Origin: Aerococcus urinaeequi
Lineage (GTDB): Bacteria > Bacillota > Bacilli > Lactobacillales > Aerococcaceae
Direction of reading: 5' to 3'
Assembly: GCF_001543205.1 (NCBI RefSeq)
Contig: NZ_CP014162.1
Span: 1,178,001 to 1,242,000 of the forward strand
Length of the DNA stretch: 64,000 nt
In this document: piece by piece, positions 56,049 to 64,000 of the stretch
How positions within the stretch are numbered: position 1 is the stretch's first letter
Layout: the number at the start of each line of letters is the position of its first letter
The notes under the pieces: model-generated
Databases searched by the model: none
Told to the model about the DNA's origin: nothing
The model's input: the letters and a program-made list of their open reading frames with translations, nothing else
Program-made: the position numbers and the translations under genes

Positions 56049-56405
56049 ATGATTATTGGTTTAGGAACAGATTTAGTTGAAACAGCGCGTATTAAGGAGG
56101 CGATTGCCAACAATTCTCGTTTTGTGGGGAAATTACTAACGGAAAACGAGTTGAGTACATACACAGATATTCTCAATGAGAAACGGCGAGTAGAATTTGT
56201 AGCAGGTCGGTGGGCGGCAAAAGAAGCGTTCGCCAAGGCATATGGTACTGGTATTTCGAGCCAGCTGCATTTTCAAGATATTGAAATTGTGAATAATGAC
56301 CAGCGTAAACCCCTCGTTATTTGTGACAAAGTAGATACGCCGGTACATATTACCATCAGTCACACTGACCATTATGCTACTGCAACGGTTATTATTGAGG
56401 ACTAG
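56049..56405 (+). CDS. acpS: Holo-[acyl-carrier-protein] synthase
   Basis: The 118-residue phosphopantetheinyl transferase starts MIIGLGTDLVETARIKEAI and carries both family motifs: GTDLVE near residue 6 and FVAGRWAAKEAFAKAYGTGI near 54, with VHITISHTDHYATATVI at the end. It transfers phosphopantetheine from CoA to acyl carrier protein. ATG 56049 is used because AGGAAGAGG lies upstream; the longest frame starts seven codons earlier. In many Firmicutes it is followed by alr, which is absent here. Confidence 0.96.
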   Translation: MIIGLGTDLVETARIKEAIANNSRFVGKLLTENELSTYTDILNEKRRVEFVAGRWAAKEAFAKAYGTGISSQLHFQDIEIVNNDQRKPLVICDKVDTPVHITISHTDHYATATVIIED

Positions 56406-56520
56406 TAGTTTAATTAAGAGTAACTAGTCTAGTTTTGATAATATAAATCTTGTAGCTATCAGTTTTCACAGTTTTACATTTAAGTTGTACAATTATTGTA
56501 TCTTCAAAAATTTAAATTTT

Positions 56521-56620
56521 AGCCATAAAAAAAGGCGACCAACTCCTTATAACTTATACAATGTTAATTGCTAAGTTAATTTCTTTAAAAATCGGATTTG
56601 TCGCCTTTTTAGCTAAATGA
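56521..56620. repeat. Near-palindromic element with long inverted ends after acpS
   Basis: AAAAAGGCGAC at about 56529 and GTCGCCTTTTT at 56600-56610 are perfect 11-bp inverted ends about 60 bases apart, with an inner AACTTA/TAAGTT pair. TTTAGC and GCTAAA flank the ends. It may be a terminator with a large loop or a small mobile-element remnant. Besides this the gap 56406-56708 holds only the opuCA leader. Confidence 0.45.
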
Positions 56621-56708
56621 ACCGTTATAAATTTGGTCATTTTTTCAAATTTTGATAGAGTTATAAGAGACTTTTTCTATAAAAGGCAAAAATTAGGAGG
56701 ATTAAGTA

Positions 56709-57929
56709 ATGATAGAGTTCAAGAATGTCGAAAAGGTATATCCAGGGGGCACAACCGCTGTTAAAGACGCCTCTTTGACAATTGATGATGGTGAGTTTGT
56801 ATGTTTCATTGGGACTTCAGGTTCTGGTAAAACAACAGCGCTACGGATGATTAACCGTATGCACGATCCATCTGGTGGGGAAATTCTGATCGACGGCGAA
56901 GCAACAACTTCAAAAGATCCAGTAGAATTACGCCGCGGAATTGGTTATGTAATCCAACAAACAGGATTAATGCCACATATGACTGTATACGACAACATCG
57001 TAACAGTACCTCGCTTACTAAAATGGGATGAGAAGAAAAACAGAGATGTCGCAGAACGTTTAATGAACCGGGTTGAATTACCTGTAGAATACTTAGACCG
57101 CTATCCAAGCGAGTTATCAGGTGGACAACAACAACGTATCGGGGTTATCCGTGCTTTAGCAGCCAATCCAAAAATCGTTTTAATGGATGAGCCTTTTGGT
57201 GCCTTAGACCCAATTACCCGTGATGCTTTACAAGAATTAGTAAAAGAACTACAAGTTGAATTTGGTTCAACATTTGTGTTTGTAACGCACGATATGGATG
57301 AAGCTTTAAACTTAGCTGACCGTATTGCAGTATGGCATGAGGGTGACTTAATCCAATATGATACACCAGATGAAATTTTACGTAATCCAGCTAACGAACA
57401 CGTACGTGGTTTCTTGGGTGAAGAACGCTTAATGCAAGCACAAACTGATTTCATTACAGTAAAAGAAATCATGTTAACCACACCATTAACTGCCACCTTA
57501 GGGATGTCTTTAGCTAAGGCAATTACAATCATGCGTGACAACCATGTCGATTCACTATTTGTAATCGATGATGACCATCATCTAAAAGGTATATTGACCT
57601 TAAATGATTTGGCTTCACGTACAGCGAACTCAAGTTTATCTGTTGCAGACGTCATGCACACAAGAATTCGCCCAGTATTTGAGGATGCTTTAGTACAAGA
57701 CACCACTACACAAATCCTAAAAGGTCGTATACCTAACATGCCAGTGGTTGACCGTGAAGGCCGTTTAACTGGTCTGGTTACACGTTCAGCATTAGTAAAC
57801 CTTGTTTACAACTCAATTTGGGGTGACGAGGAAGAAATTGACAAGTTAACTGATGAACCCGTATTTGAAAATGCAGAAACAACAGCAGTTCACCCAATTG
57901 ATGCGACTACTGAAGGAGCTGATAAATAA
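56709..57929 (+). CDS. opuCA: Glycine betaine/carnitine/choline ABC transporter, ATP-binding subunit
   Basis: The 406-residue protein is an ABC ATPase (Walker A IGTSGSGKTTALRMIN near residue 38, signature LSGGQQQRIGVIRAL near 137, Walker B IVLMDEPFGALD near 160) followed by two CBS domains (about 255-380; VKEIMLTTPLTATLGMSLAKAI and VADVMHTRIRPVFED). The CBS pair is typical of OpuCA/OpuA-type osmoregulated importers; in related Firmicutes it senses ionic strength or c-di-AMP. It is the first gene of a four-gene operon with 1-base or short overlaps. RBS TAGGAGG. Confidence 0.94.
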   Translation: MIEFKNVEKVYPGGTTAVKDASLTIDDGEFVCFIGTSGSGKTTALRMINRMHDPSGGEILIDGEATTSKDPVELRRGIGYVIQQTGLMPHMTVYDNIVTVPRLLKWDEKKNRDVAERLMNRVELPVEYLDRYPSELSGGQQQRIGVIRALAANPKIVLMDEPFGALDPITRDALQELVKELQVEFGSTFVFVTHDMDEALNLADRIAVWHEGDLIQYDTPDEILRNPANEHVRGFLGEERLMQAQTDFITVKEIMLTTPLTATLGMSLAKAITIMRDNHVDSLFVIDDDHHLKGILTLNDLASRTANSSLSVADVMHTRIRPVFEDALVQDTTTQILKGRIPNMPVVDREGRLTGLVTRSALVNLVYNSIWGDEEEIDKLTDEPVFENAETTAVHPIDATTEGADK

Positions 57930-58579
57930 TGCAAGAGTTTATTGCCAGTCAAGGTAGTGAAGTCATTCGCCTACTTTGGGAGCATATTTACATGTCATTG
58001 ATTTCCTTAGGTCTAGGTGTTATTGTGGCTGTACCTTTAGGTATCTTCCTTTCACAAGTACCAAAAGTAGCCAATGTAGTGATTTCTATTGTGTCAGTTT
58101 TACAAACAATTCCAACGCTAGCACTTTTAGCTTTAATGATTCCCTTCCTAGGTGTTGGTAAGGTGCCGGCAATTGTCGCCTTATTTATCTACTCGCTATT
58201 ACCGATTCTACGTAATACTTACTTAGGGATGTCAAACGTAAACCCAGATTTACTTGATGCTGCTAAGGGGATGGGGTTGAAACGGATGCAAATTATTCGC
58301 CAAGTACAACTACCACTTGCGGTACCAGTTATTATGGCGGGTATTCGTCTTTCGACAGTCTATGTAATAGCCTGGACAACACTTGCCTCATATATCGGTG
58401 GAGGCGGCCTAGGGGATATGATCTTTAACGGATTGAACCTATTTAGACCAGACTTAATTTTAGGTGGTACGATCCCTGTAACCATCCTTGCGGTCATTGT
58501 TGACTTAGTGATGGCGCGTATAGAGGAATGGGTTACACCAACAACCTCTTCTAAGAAAGGAGATGAATCACTTGCGTAA
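57929..58579 (+). CDS. opuCB: Osmolyte ABC transporter permease
   Basis: The 216-residue permease has six membrane segments and the binding-protein-dependent permease loop PDLLDAAKGMGLKRMQIIRQVQLPLAVPVIMAG near residue 108. The start ATG overlaps the opuCA stop by one base (TAATG). It pairs with the second permease at 59546, as OpuCB and OpuCD do. The C-terminus (TTSSKKGDESLA) overlaps the start region of the binding protein gene. Confidence 0.92.
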   Translation: MQEFIASQGSEVIRLLWEHIYMSLISLGLGVIVAVPLGIFLSQVPKVANVVISIVSVLQTIPTLALLALMIPFLGVGKVPAIVALFIYSLLPILRNTYLGMSNVNPDLLDAAKGMGLKRMQIIRQVQLPLAVPVIMAGIRLSTVYVIAWTTLASYIGGGGLGDMIFNGLNLFRPDLILGGTIPVTILAVIVDLVMARIEEWVTPTTSSKKGDESLA

Positions 58580-59546
58580 AATGAAATATCTTAAGACATC
58601 GATTATTGCTGTCTTATCGACAATTATTTTAACAGCTTGTTCATTACCTGGATTAGGGGGTTCATCTGAAAATGGTATTTCCATTGTTTCCGGATCCACA
58701 ACTGAACGACTAATCTTAGGGCATATTGTTGAAGGTATGGTCAATCACTATACGGATGCCCCAACAAACATTATTCCAAACTTGGGTTCATCATCCATGA
58801 ACCACCAAGCCTTAGAAACAGGGGATGCCAACGTATCAGCAGTAAACTATACCGGGACTTCACTAACAGGTGAGTTGGGTATGGAAGCTGAAACGGATCC
58901 TGAGGTTGCCTTAGAAACAGTTATTTCAGAATTTGATTCGCAATATGATATGCATTGGTACACTCCAGGTTATGGCTTTGCAAATACCTATGCCTTCATG
59001 GTTCGCCGTGAAGATGCAGAAAAATATGGTTTAGAAACAGTATCTGACTTAGAAGAATACGCTGACGAATTTTCAGTTGGTGTAGATAATACTTGGTTAA
59101 ACCGTGAAGGTGATGGATATGAAGCTTTCAAAGAAATCTATGGTTTTGATTTCCCAGAATTATACCCAATGACAATCGGGTTGGTTTATTCAGCCGTATC
59201 ATCTGGTGAAGTAGATGTTGTACTAGGTTACTCAACTGATGGACGTATCATTTCTGAGGACTTGGTTGTACTTGAAGATGATAAACGACTTTTCCCTCCT
59301 TATGATGGGGCTGCAGTTGTTACAAATGAAGCACGCGAACAGTACCCTGAATTGGATGGCATTTTTGCTAAATTAGCTAGTACAATTTCTGACGAAACCA
59401 TGCAAGAATTAAACTTCCAAAGTGACCAATACTTACTGGAACCACAAGTTGTTGCAGAACGCTTTTTAGAAGAAAATAACTATTTCGAAGATGCAGAACC
59501 CTTTATTGAACCAGTGTCGCAAGATAATTTAGGAGGTGAAGAATAA
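58572..59546 (+). CDS. opuCC: Osmolyte ABC transporter substrate-binding lipoprotein
   Basis: The protein of about 324 residues has a lipoprotein signal with lipobox LTAC near residue 22 (IIAVLSTIILTACSLPG). An OpuAC/OpuCC-type binding domain follows with ISIVSGSTTERLILGHIVEGMV, LGSSSMNHQALETGDANVSAVNYTGTSLT and VVLGYSTDGRIISEDLVVLEDD. It is anchored outside the membrane and captures betaine, carnitine or choline. Frame-wise an ATG at 58563 touches the AAAGGAG site; TTG 58572 gives correct spacing, so I chose it. It overlaps opuCB by 8 bases and opuCD by 1. Confidence 0.92.
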   Translation: MRKMKYLKTSIIAVLSTIILTACSLPGLGGSSENGISIVSGSTTERLILGHIVEGMVNHYTDAPTNIIPNLGSSSMNHQALETGDANVSAVNYTGTSLTGELGMEAETDPEVALETVISEFDSQYDMHWYTPGYGFANTYAFMVRREDAEKYGLETVSDLEEYADEFSVGVDNTWLNREGDGYEAFKEIYGFDFPELYPMTIGLVYSAVSSGEVDVVLGYSTDGRIISEDLVVLEDDKRLFPPYDGAAVVTNEAREQYPELDGIFAKLASTISDETMQELNFQSDQYLLEPQVVAERFLEENNYFEDAEPFIEPVSQDNLGGEE

Positions 59547-60211
59547 TGGTTGACGTTACACAATTGAATTTACTTGAACAGATTGGGTATTATTTCCAGC
59601 AAAATGGGATGTACCTATTATCACAATTCTTCCGCCAACTATTGATGACCTCTTACGGGGTAGTCTTTGCGATTATTGTGGCCGTACCCTTAGGTTTCTT
59701 TATTGCACACAAGCGTAAAACATCTAGCTTTATCTTAGGTTTAGCCAACATTATTCAAACCATACCAAACCTTGCGTTACTATCAGTAGTAATGTTAGTG
59801 ATGGGACTAGGCCCCAACTTGGTTGTCTTTACCATTTTCCTATATTCGATCTTACCAATTCTACGAAATACTTATACCGGTGTTATCAGTGTAGATGATA
59901 CAATGGTAGATGTTGGTAAGGGGATGGGGATGACCCCTTGGCAGGTGATTTATAAAGTGGAATTACCACTAGCACTTTCAGTGATCATGGGTGGTATTCG
60001 TAATGCCTTTATTACAGGTATTGGGATTTCCACAATCGGTACTTTCGTTGGTGCTGGTGGACTTGGTGACGTATTGCAACGTGGTGTAAATGCTTCAAAT
60101 GGTACTTCTATTATCATCGCAGCTGTTATCCCAATTTCACTCATGTCAATCCTAGCTGACTGGTTGTTAGGACTAATTGAAAAACGACTAGACCCTTCAT
60201 CAACCAAATAA
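59546..60211 (+). CDS. opuCD: Osmolyte ABC transporter permease, second subunit
   Basis: The 221-residue permease has LLMTSYGVVFAIIVAVPLGFFIAHK near the start, IIQTIPNLALLSVVMLVMGLG, and the EAA-type loop DDTMVDVGKGMGMTPWQVIYKVELPLALSVIMGG near residue 120. It is clearly paralogous to OpuCB. The start overlaps the binding-protein stop by one base. With OpuCA-CC it completes a heteromeric osmoprotectant importer, which in low-GC bacteria is induced by salt. Confidence 0.92.
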   Translation: MVDVTQLNLLEQIGYYFQQNGMYLLSQFFRQLLMTSYGVVFAIIVAVPLGFFIAHKRKTSSFILGLANIIQTIPNLALLSVVMLVMGLGPNLVVFTIFLYSILPILRNTYTGVISVDDTMVDVGKGMGMTPWQVIYKVELPLALSVIMGGIRNAFITGIGISTIGTFVGAGGLGDVLQRGVNASNGTSIIIAAVIPISLMSILADWLLGLIEKRLDPSSTK

Positions 60212-60238
60212 TCTAGCAACAAATGAAAGGATGAGTTA

Positions 60239-60946
60239 ATGGATTGGAGTTTATTACTGCAAATCTTTCTCATCAACTTGATATATATCATGTTGAATAC
60301 CATACGAACCCTATTAGCCATACGCGGTTACCAAAGAATTGCACCGGTAATAGCTGTTGTAGAGGTGACGATTTATACTCTAGGGCTATCTATGGTAATG
60401 CAATATTTATCTAATCCGATTTACCTAATTGCCTATGCCTTAGGTTTCGGAGTTGGGATTTATTGTGGGATGATAATTGAAAACAAACTCGCTTTGGGTT
60501 ACTCAGTTGTCGAAGTTTATGTGCAAAATGACGATCATACCTTAGCTAACGCTTTACGTGAACGCGGTTATGGTGTCACCATTCAAGTGGGTTATGGTCG
60601 TGATGGTGACCGGTTGATCTTAACGATTCTAACGCCAAGATCAAATGAAGTATACTTGCACCGGACAATCGATGAAATTGATCCCAAAGCATTCTACCTA
60701 TCTTATGATGCCAAATATATCCATGGTGGTTTCTGGTCTAAACGTGTGAACCCACGCCTAATTAAACGATCAAAAGTTAAAGACCAACAAACCGATAATA
60801 TTGTGGTTGAAGAAGTAGAATCAAGAGAAGAGTATGTGGAAGAAACAGGTTATTTATTCGAAGAAGAGGTCAACCAAGAAACACAAGACACTTCATTTGA
60901 ACAAGAGTTAAATCAAGAATCAGATAAAAACTCAGATAAAGAATAA
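60239..60946 (+). CDS. UPF0316 (DUF5698/DUF2179) membrane protein
   Basis: The 235-residue protein has three N-terminal membrane segments (MDWSLLLQIFLINLIYIMLNTIRTLLAIRG, VTIYTLGLSMVMQYL, IYLIAYALGFGVGIYCGMIIE). A cytosolic DUF2179-type domain follows (YSVVEVYVQNDDHTLANALRERGYGVTIQVGYGRDGDRLILTILTPR), then an acidic tail of about 55 residues after RLIKRSKV. Function is unknown. It follows opuCD by 27 bases with GAAAGGA and before the operon terminator, so it is probably cotranscribed with the osmolyte transporter. Confidence 0.85.
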   Translation: MDWSLLLQIFLINLIYIMLNTIRTLLAIRGYQRIAPVIAVVEVTIYTLGLSMVMQYLSNPIYLIAYALGFGVGIYCGMIIENKLALGYSVVEVYVQNDDHTLANALRERGYGVTIQVGYGRDGDRLILTILTPRSNEVYLHRTIDEIDPKAFYLSYDAKYIHGGFWSKRVNPRLIKRSKVKDQQTDNIVVEEVESREEYVEETGYLFEEEVNQETQDTSFEQELNQESDKNSDKE

Positions 60947-60949
60947 GTA

Positions 60950-61003
60950 GCGTATCAAAAAAGCAGCGACTGACCAAAAATCAGTCACTGCTTTTTTTGA
61001 TAC
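60950..61003. terminator. Terminator of the opuC operon
   Basis: A long stem GTATCAAAAAAGCAG(C)GACTGA pairs with TCAGTC(A)CTGCTTTTTTGATAC, with a 7-base loop and a T-run inside the right arm. Confidence 0.92.
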
Positions 61004-61105
61004 CTAAACTAATGTCTTCAGTAGGGTGTGATAAAACTGTAACGATAGGCGTAAATACCTGCTATCTTAGCTTGTATTATTGTCAAAGTTACTGTATTTT
61101 TATAA

Positions 61106-61145
61106 CTGTTGTTCGCAACCATCCAACAGAAAAAAACTAGGAGGC
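61106..61145 (+). ncRNA. preQ1-I riboswitch
   Basis: A 6-bp stem CTGTTG (61106-61111) / CAACAG (61124-61129) encloses the loop TTCGCAACCATC. An A-rich tail AAAAAAACTAGG follows and runs directly into the GGAGG ribosome site of queT. This is the H-type pseudoknot layout of preQ1 class I, with the UUCGC...ACC loop seen in the Thermoanaerobacter-type variants as I recall them. Overlap with the ribosome site implies control of translation. Confidence 0.85.
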
Positions 61146-61151
61146 ATTTTT

Positions 61152-61646
61152 ATGAAAACAAGAAAATTGGTGAACTCAGCTATGATCACCGCGATTTACA
61201 TCGTTTTAATGTATTTCGTCCAACCTGTAGGATTCGGCGCCATACAATTCCGCGTATCAGAGGGATTGAACCACCTAGCCGTTTTCCACAAAGACTACAA
61301 ATGGGGCGTGGTGCTGGGGGTATTCCTATCTAACCTGATGTTCTCAGCATCTCTAGGTATTTACGATATCGTATTTGGGACACTACATACATTGCTATCA
61401 TTCTTAGTGGCCGAGTACCTATTCAGATTCGCTAAAGACATCAAACAACGCATGATTATCATCAGTCTGGTATTCTCAGTCATGATATTCATCATCGCGC
61501 TAGAATTATTCTGGGTCATCCAACTCCCATTCTGGTTGACTTACTTTACTACATTCTTAAGTGAACTCATCATCATGGGAATCACCGCACCACTATTCTA
61601 CTACTTAGACAAACGCCTAAACTTCCGCAAATTGATGGAAGGTTAA
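61152..61646 (+). CDS. queT: QueT family queuosine-precursor ECF transporter S component
   Basis: The 164-residue, five- to six-segment membrane protein starts MKTRKLVNSAMITAIYIVLMYFVQPVGFGAIQFRVSEGL and has IYDIVFGTLHTLLSFLVAEYL near residue 70, the QueT family core. It binds preQ1 or a related queuosine precursor and uses the shared ECF module. The frame extends to 61080, but ATG 61152 lies behind the GGAGG site that is part of a preQ1 riboswitch, which decides the start and supports the function. It is monocistronic. Confidence 0.93.
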   Translation: MKTRKLVNSAMITAIYIVLMYFVQPVGFGAIQFRVSEGLNHLAVFHKDYKWGVVLGVFLSNLMFSASLGIYDIVFGTLHTLLSFLVAEYLFRFAKDIKQRMIIISLVFSVMIFIIALELFWVIQLPFWLTYFTTFLSELIIMGITAPLFYYLDKRLNFRKLMEG

Positions 61647-61730
61647 TTGCTTGTCCTTTAGATGGTTGATTGCTAAAATATGTGAGAAAAGACACATTAT
61701 AACCGTCTAGTAAAGGTGGAGGGATAACGC

Positions 61731-62336
61731 ATGCATGTATATCAATTAACAGTAGGGCCTGTCCAAGAACATCCTTACTTTATCGTCAAAGACAACAAGG
61801 ACACGCTGATTATTGATCCTGGTGACCAAGTAGAAACAATTGAACAACTAATCGCAGAAAACCAGTTAAATCCAGTAGCGATTCTCTTGACCCACGCCCA
61901 TTTCGACCACATCGGTGCCGTAGAAGACATCCGTGAGCGCTACAACATCGACGTTTGGCAGCACATTATTGAAGCCGACTGGTTGAAAGACAAGCAAACC
62001 AGAGTTCCTAAAACTCGTACCCATTATTGGGATAAAATGGGGCAACACTCCGTGGCTGGCTTCACTTTTAAAACCGCACACGTACCAGGGCATTCCCCAG
62101 GATCCGTTGTATATATTTTTGAGGAAGACGGCTTTGTCGTTGCGGGCGATACCTTATTCAAAGGAACCATTGGTCGAACCGACTTAGACCACGGGGACCA
62201 AGATACATTAATTACTGGTATCAAGCGTCATTTATTGACCCTGCCGGATGAAACCCAAGTTTTACCAGGGCATGGTGGCATTACAACGATTGGTCAGGAA
62301 AAGGCGAATAATCCATTTTTACAAGACAATCTTTAA
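61731..62336 (+). CDS. MBL-fold metallo-hydrolase (glyoxalase II-like)
   Basis: The 201-residue protein has the metallo-beta-lactamase metal motif THAHFDHIGAVEDIRERY near residue 52, the further ligands in HVPGHSPGSVVYIF near 122 and VVAGDTLFKGTIGRTDL near 138, and the final His in VLPGHGG near 180. It matches the small YqgX/hydroxyacylglutathione-hydrolase-like group; the thioester substrate is unproven. The ATG has GGTGGAGGGA upstream. A bidirectional hairpin follows. Confidence 0.9.
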   Translation: MHVYQLTVGPVQEHPYFIVKDNKDTLIIDPGDQVETIEQLIAENQLNPVAILLTHAHFDHIGAVEDIRERYNIDVWQHIIEADWLKDKQTRVPKTRTHYWDKMGQHSVAGFTFKTAHVPGHSPGSVVYIFEEDGFVVAGDTLFKGTIGRTDLDHGDQDTLITGIKRHLLTLPDETQVLPGHGGITTIGQEKANNPFLQDNL

Positions 62337-62363
62337 AATAGAAATAATCATTATATAAGCAAA

Positions 62364-62418
62364 GAGAAAACCTAGTCCAATGACGCCATTACGGTAGTCA
62401 AAGGGCTAGGTTTTCTTG
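62364..62418. terminator. Bidirectional terminator between the MBL gene and the CBS/ACT gene
   Basis: AAGAGAAAACCTAG on the left pairs with CTAGGTTTTCTT on the right (outer 12 bp), with an inner CC/GG pair and a loop of about 28 bases. Confidence 0.75.
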
Positions 62419-62434
62419 TGTCTAAATGTACACC

Positions 62435-63082
62435 TTAGCTTAAGGCGATTGATTTGGTATTACCAACAGAAAGAATCTTATAATTCTTCCGTTCAATTCT
62501 TGAGATAATTTTCTCAAGTGACTGATGTGAACAGTCACCTTTTAATGAAATGATGATATTGGATAGATCGGTTTTAGGATCAACGGTTGTGACAACCGTG
62601 TTGATAGATGCAAAACGACCGATAATTCGTGATATCACTGCTAGTGCACCTTGATCTTCCTGGTTTGCTTGAATAGTTAAAACAAAACCATCTTCATCTA
62701 GCGACCATGCCTTGAATAAACCACGTTCAAACGCACGGTGGGTTAGGATGCCATAGAAGGTATGGTCTTCATTCAAGACACTGATATAAGGTAAATCTCG
62801 AATAGCAAAAATTGTTTGGAAAAGGGTTGAATTGTTATAGATGTATTTTGTCGCATTTTTTAGGTGATGGGTAACCGATACATCTAAAGACTCACCATTT
62901 AATAGCCGTTTATAAATGTGTTGTCGGTAAATGTTTCCGCGATACATCGTTCCGGACTGACTTAAGATGGGTAAGGACCGGAAATTATTTTCTTTCATAA
63001 TGTCTAAGGCTTCTTGTAAAGTATTGGCCTCGGTGACATATTTAACGTCCTCACGCTTAATACTTAACTCGCGGATGTTCAT
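62435..63082 (-). CDS. CBS-pair and ACT domain protein (AcuB-like)
   Basis: The 215-residue protein has two CBS domains (residues about 8-60 and 75-130; EANTLQEALDIMKENNFRSLPIL and NNSTLFQTIFAIRDLPYISVLNEDHTFYGILTHRAF). A C-terminal ACT-like domain follows (FVLTIQANQEDQGALAVISRIIGRFASINTVVTT). Such proteins bind adenine nucleotides or c-di-AMP and act as sensors; no catalytic domain is present. It is monocistronic and divergent from the GH3 gene. The ATG has AGGTC at usable distance. Confidence 0.85.
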   Translation of the reverse strand: MNIRELSIKREDVKYVTEANTLQEALDIMKENNFRSLPILSQSGTMYRGNIYRQHIYKRLLNGESLDVSVTHHLKNATKYIYNNSTLFQTIFAIRDLPYISVLNEDHTFYGILTHRAFERGLFKAWSLDEDGFVLTIQANQEDQGALAVISRIIGRFASINTVVTTVDPKTDLSNIIISLKGDCSHQSLEKIISRIERKNYKILSVGNTKSIALS

Positions 63083-63293
63083 ATGTATGACCTCGCTCTT
63101 TCATTGTATTCATAACTCATTATATCATAAAAATGGCAAAATCATGCTAAAGATTATAGCAGGGTTAGAATATTGCAAAAAATGCGCAAAAACCAAAATA
63201 AAGTGAAAAAAATCTTTTAAAGGGGTTACATTTATTGAAATTCTTGTTATAATGATTTTGTTAATACACATCTGTAGACGTTTATAAGTATTA

Positions 63294-63307
63294 AGTAAGC
63301 GTTTACT
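63294..63307. promoter_or_regulatory. Candidate CcpA (cre) site upstream of the GH3 gene
   Basis: AGTAAGCGTTTACT matches the cre palindrome (TGWNANCGNTNWCA) except for the outermost base on each side. It lies downstream of a TTACAT-16-TATAAT promoter (about 63226-63253) and 24 bases before the GH3 start, where it could block elongation. Confidence 0.55.
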
Positions 63308-63331
63308 CATCTTGAAAGGGGAACATTTCAC

Positions 63332-64000
63332 ATGGCTAAAGTTGATTTAACTAAACAACCCTATAATTTAGACGCAGAAGGTGTCAAATGGGTTGAAGAT
63401 ACAATCGCAAATATGACAATTGACGAAAAAATTGGTCAATTATTCTTTAATATGGGTGCAAGTACTGAACCTGAATACTTAAAAGATGTATTAGATACTT
63501 ATCACATCTCAGGTGTACGTTACAACAAATCTAAAGCAGATGTTGTTTATGAACAAAATAAAGTATTACAAGGCCACTCTAAATACCCAGTATTAATCGC
63601 TGCGAACACTGAAGCTGGTGGTGACGGTGCTGCTAACGACGGTACTTATATCGGTCACGAAGTGAAAATTGCTGCTACTAACGACTCTAAATACGCTTAT
63701 GAAATGGGCCGTATTGCTGGTGTTGAAGCTGCTGCAATCGGATGTAACATGTCATTTGCACCAATCGTAGATATTACTGAAAACTGGAGAAACCCAATTA
63801 TCTCAGTACGTACTTGGTCAAACGACACAGAAAAAGTTTTAGAAAACTCATTAGCATACTTAAAAGGTATCTCAGAAGAAGGTATCCTTGCGACTGCTAA
63901 ACACTTCCCAGGTGATGGTAACGACGAACGTGACCACCATTTTTCATTTGCGACTAACCACTCAACATTAGAAGAATGGTTTGAATCATTTGGTAAAGTT
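63332..64000 (+). CDS. Glycoside hydrolase family 3, partial (N-terminal part)
   Basis: The frame starts at ATG 63332 behind GAAAGGGGAA and stays open to the right edge (223 codons). It shows ANMTIDEKIGQLFFNMG near residue 28, LIAANTEAGGDG near 88, the GH3 block GCNMSFAPIVDITEN near 138 and ATAKHFPGDGNDERDHH near 190, with the substrate-binding Lys-His typical of beta-N-acetylhexosaminidases and related GH3 enzymes. The lack of a signal peptide suggests a cytosolic enzyme. The nucleophile region lies beyond the edge. Codon bias is strong, and a cre site suggests catabolite control. Confidence 0.88.
   Translation, partial: MAKVDLTKQPYNLDAEGVKWVEDTIANMTIDEKIGQLFFNMGASTEPEYLKDVLDTYHISGVRYNKSKADVVYEQNKVLQGHSKYPVLIAANTEAGGDGAANDGTYIGHEVKIAATNDSKYAYEMGRIAGVEAAAIGCNMSFAPIVDITENWRNPIISVRTWSNDTEKVLENSLAYLKGISEEGILATAKHFPGDGNDERDHHFSFATNHSTLEEWFESFGKV

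Noticed and set aside
61021-61060. Fourth copy of the family A repeat before queT.
   Set aside because: Only about 12 bases of the left end resemble the family; the remainder does not align.

Overview
The window is a chromosomal segment of a low-GC Gram-positive coccus of the order Lactobacillales. Shared markers are the RNA polymerase delta subunit, a pyrG attenuator, the fba-murA-rho-rpmE2 block, a YSIRK-like secreted wall protein with a class A sortase, and strong Shine-Dalgarno sites. Gene content and order fit Aerococcus or a close relative best, but that is inference from recognition, not a database match. I saw no tRNA, rRNA, insertion sequence, prophage or CRISPR array.

Layout. 1-3265 (minus strand): a circular-bacteriocin operon of the enterocin AS-48 type, in the order precursor, large membrane protein, DUF95/SpoIIM-like protein, ABC ATPase, small membrane protein (cut by the left edge). 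3631-6683 (minus): an FMN reductase plus an 810-residue flavin reductase/FMN-binding/fumarate-reductase fusion resembling hydroxycinnamate reductase HcrA/HcrB. 6962-8601 (minus): biotin transporter bioY and bifunctional birA with candidate BirA operators. 10013-14014 (plus): yabA, trmN6, yazA, rsmI, a YdcF-like gene and mscL. 14281-18049 (minus): an unusual trio of citrate synthase, a phosphosulfolactate-synthase-family protein and an MmgE/PrpD protein. 18507-26190: mixed housekeeping genes (FAD oxidoreductase, DUF1129, aminotransferase, MFS pump, HD phosphohydrolase, lipL). 26359-29296: ywiB, rpoE and pyrG with a GGGC-type attenuator. 29510-33625: a 1371-residue wall-anchored protein with three almost identical 127-residue repeats, G5 domains, a Pro/Glu stalk and a non-canonical LPAAG anchor.

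33800-40289 (plus): pyrF-pyrE behind a structured leader with a terminator, an MFS carrier, a DUF454 gene, apbE and two further FMN reductases, one fused to a PAS-like domain. ApbE is the enzyme that would attach FMN to the 810-residue reductase 30 kb away. 40538-45363: fba, murA, rho, rpmE2. 45584-48367: ridA, an acetyltransferase, cysK-cysE. 48368-48919: a dispersed repeat followed by a dense cluster of DnaA boxes. 48920-53931: sortase, SUKH protein, hypothetical gene, ddl, murF. 54189-60946: cshA, acpS, the opuC osmolyte ABC operon and a UPF0316 gene. 61106-61646: a preQ1-I riboswitch and queT. 61731-64000: metallo-hydrolase, CBS/ACT protein and the start of a GH3 glycosidase.

The most notable items are the apparently new AS-48-like bacteriocin, the citrate synthase/ComA/PrpD trio, the orphan structured leader before pyrF, the DnaA-box cluster, and a dispersed repeat family, one copy of which forms the C-terminus of CshA.
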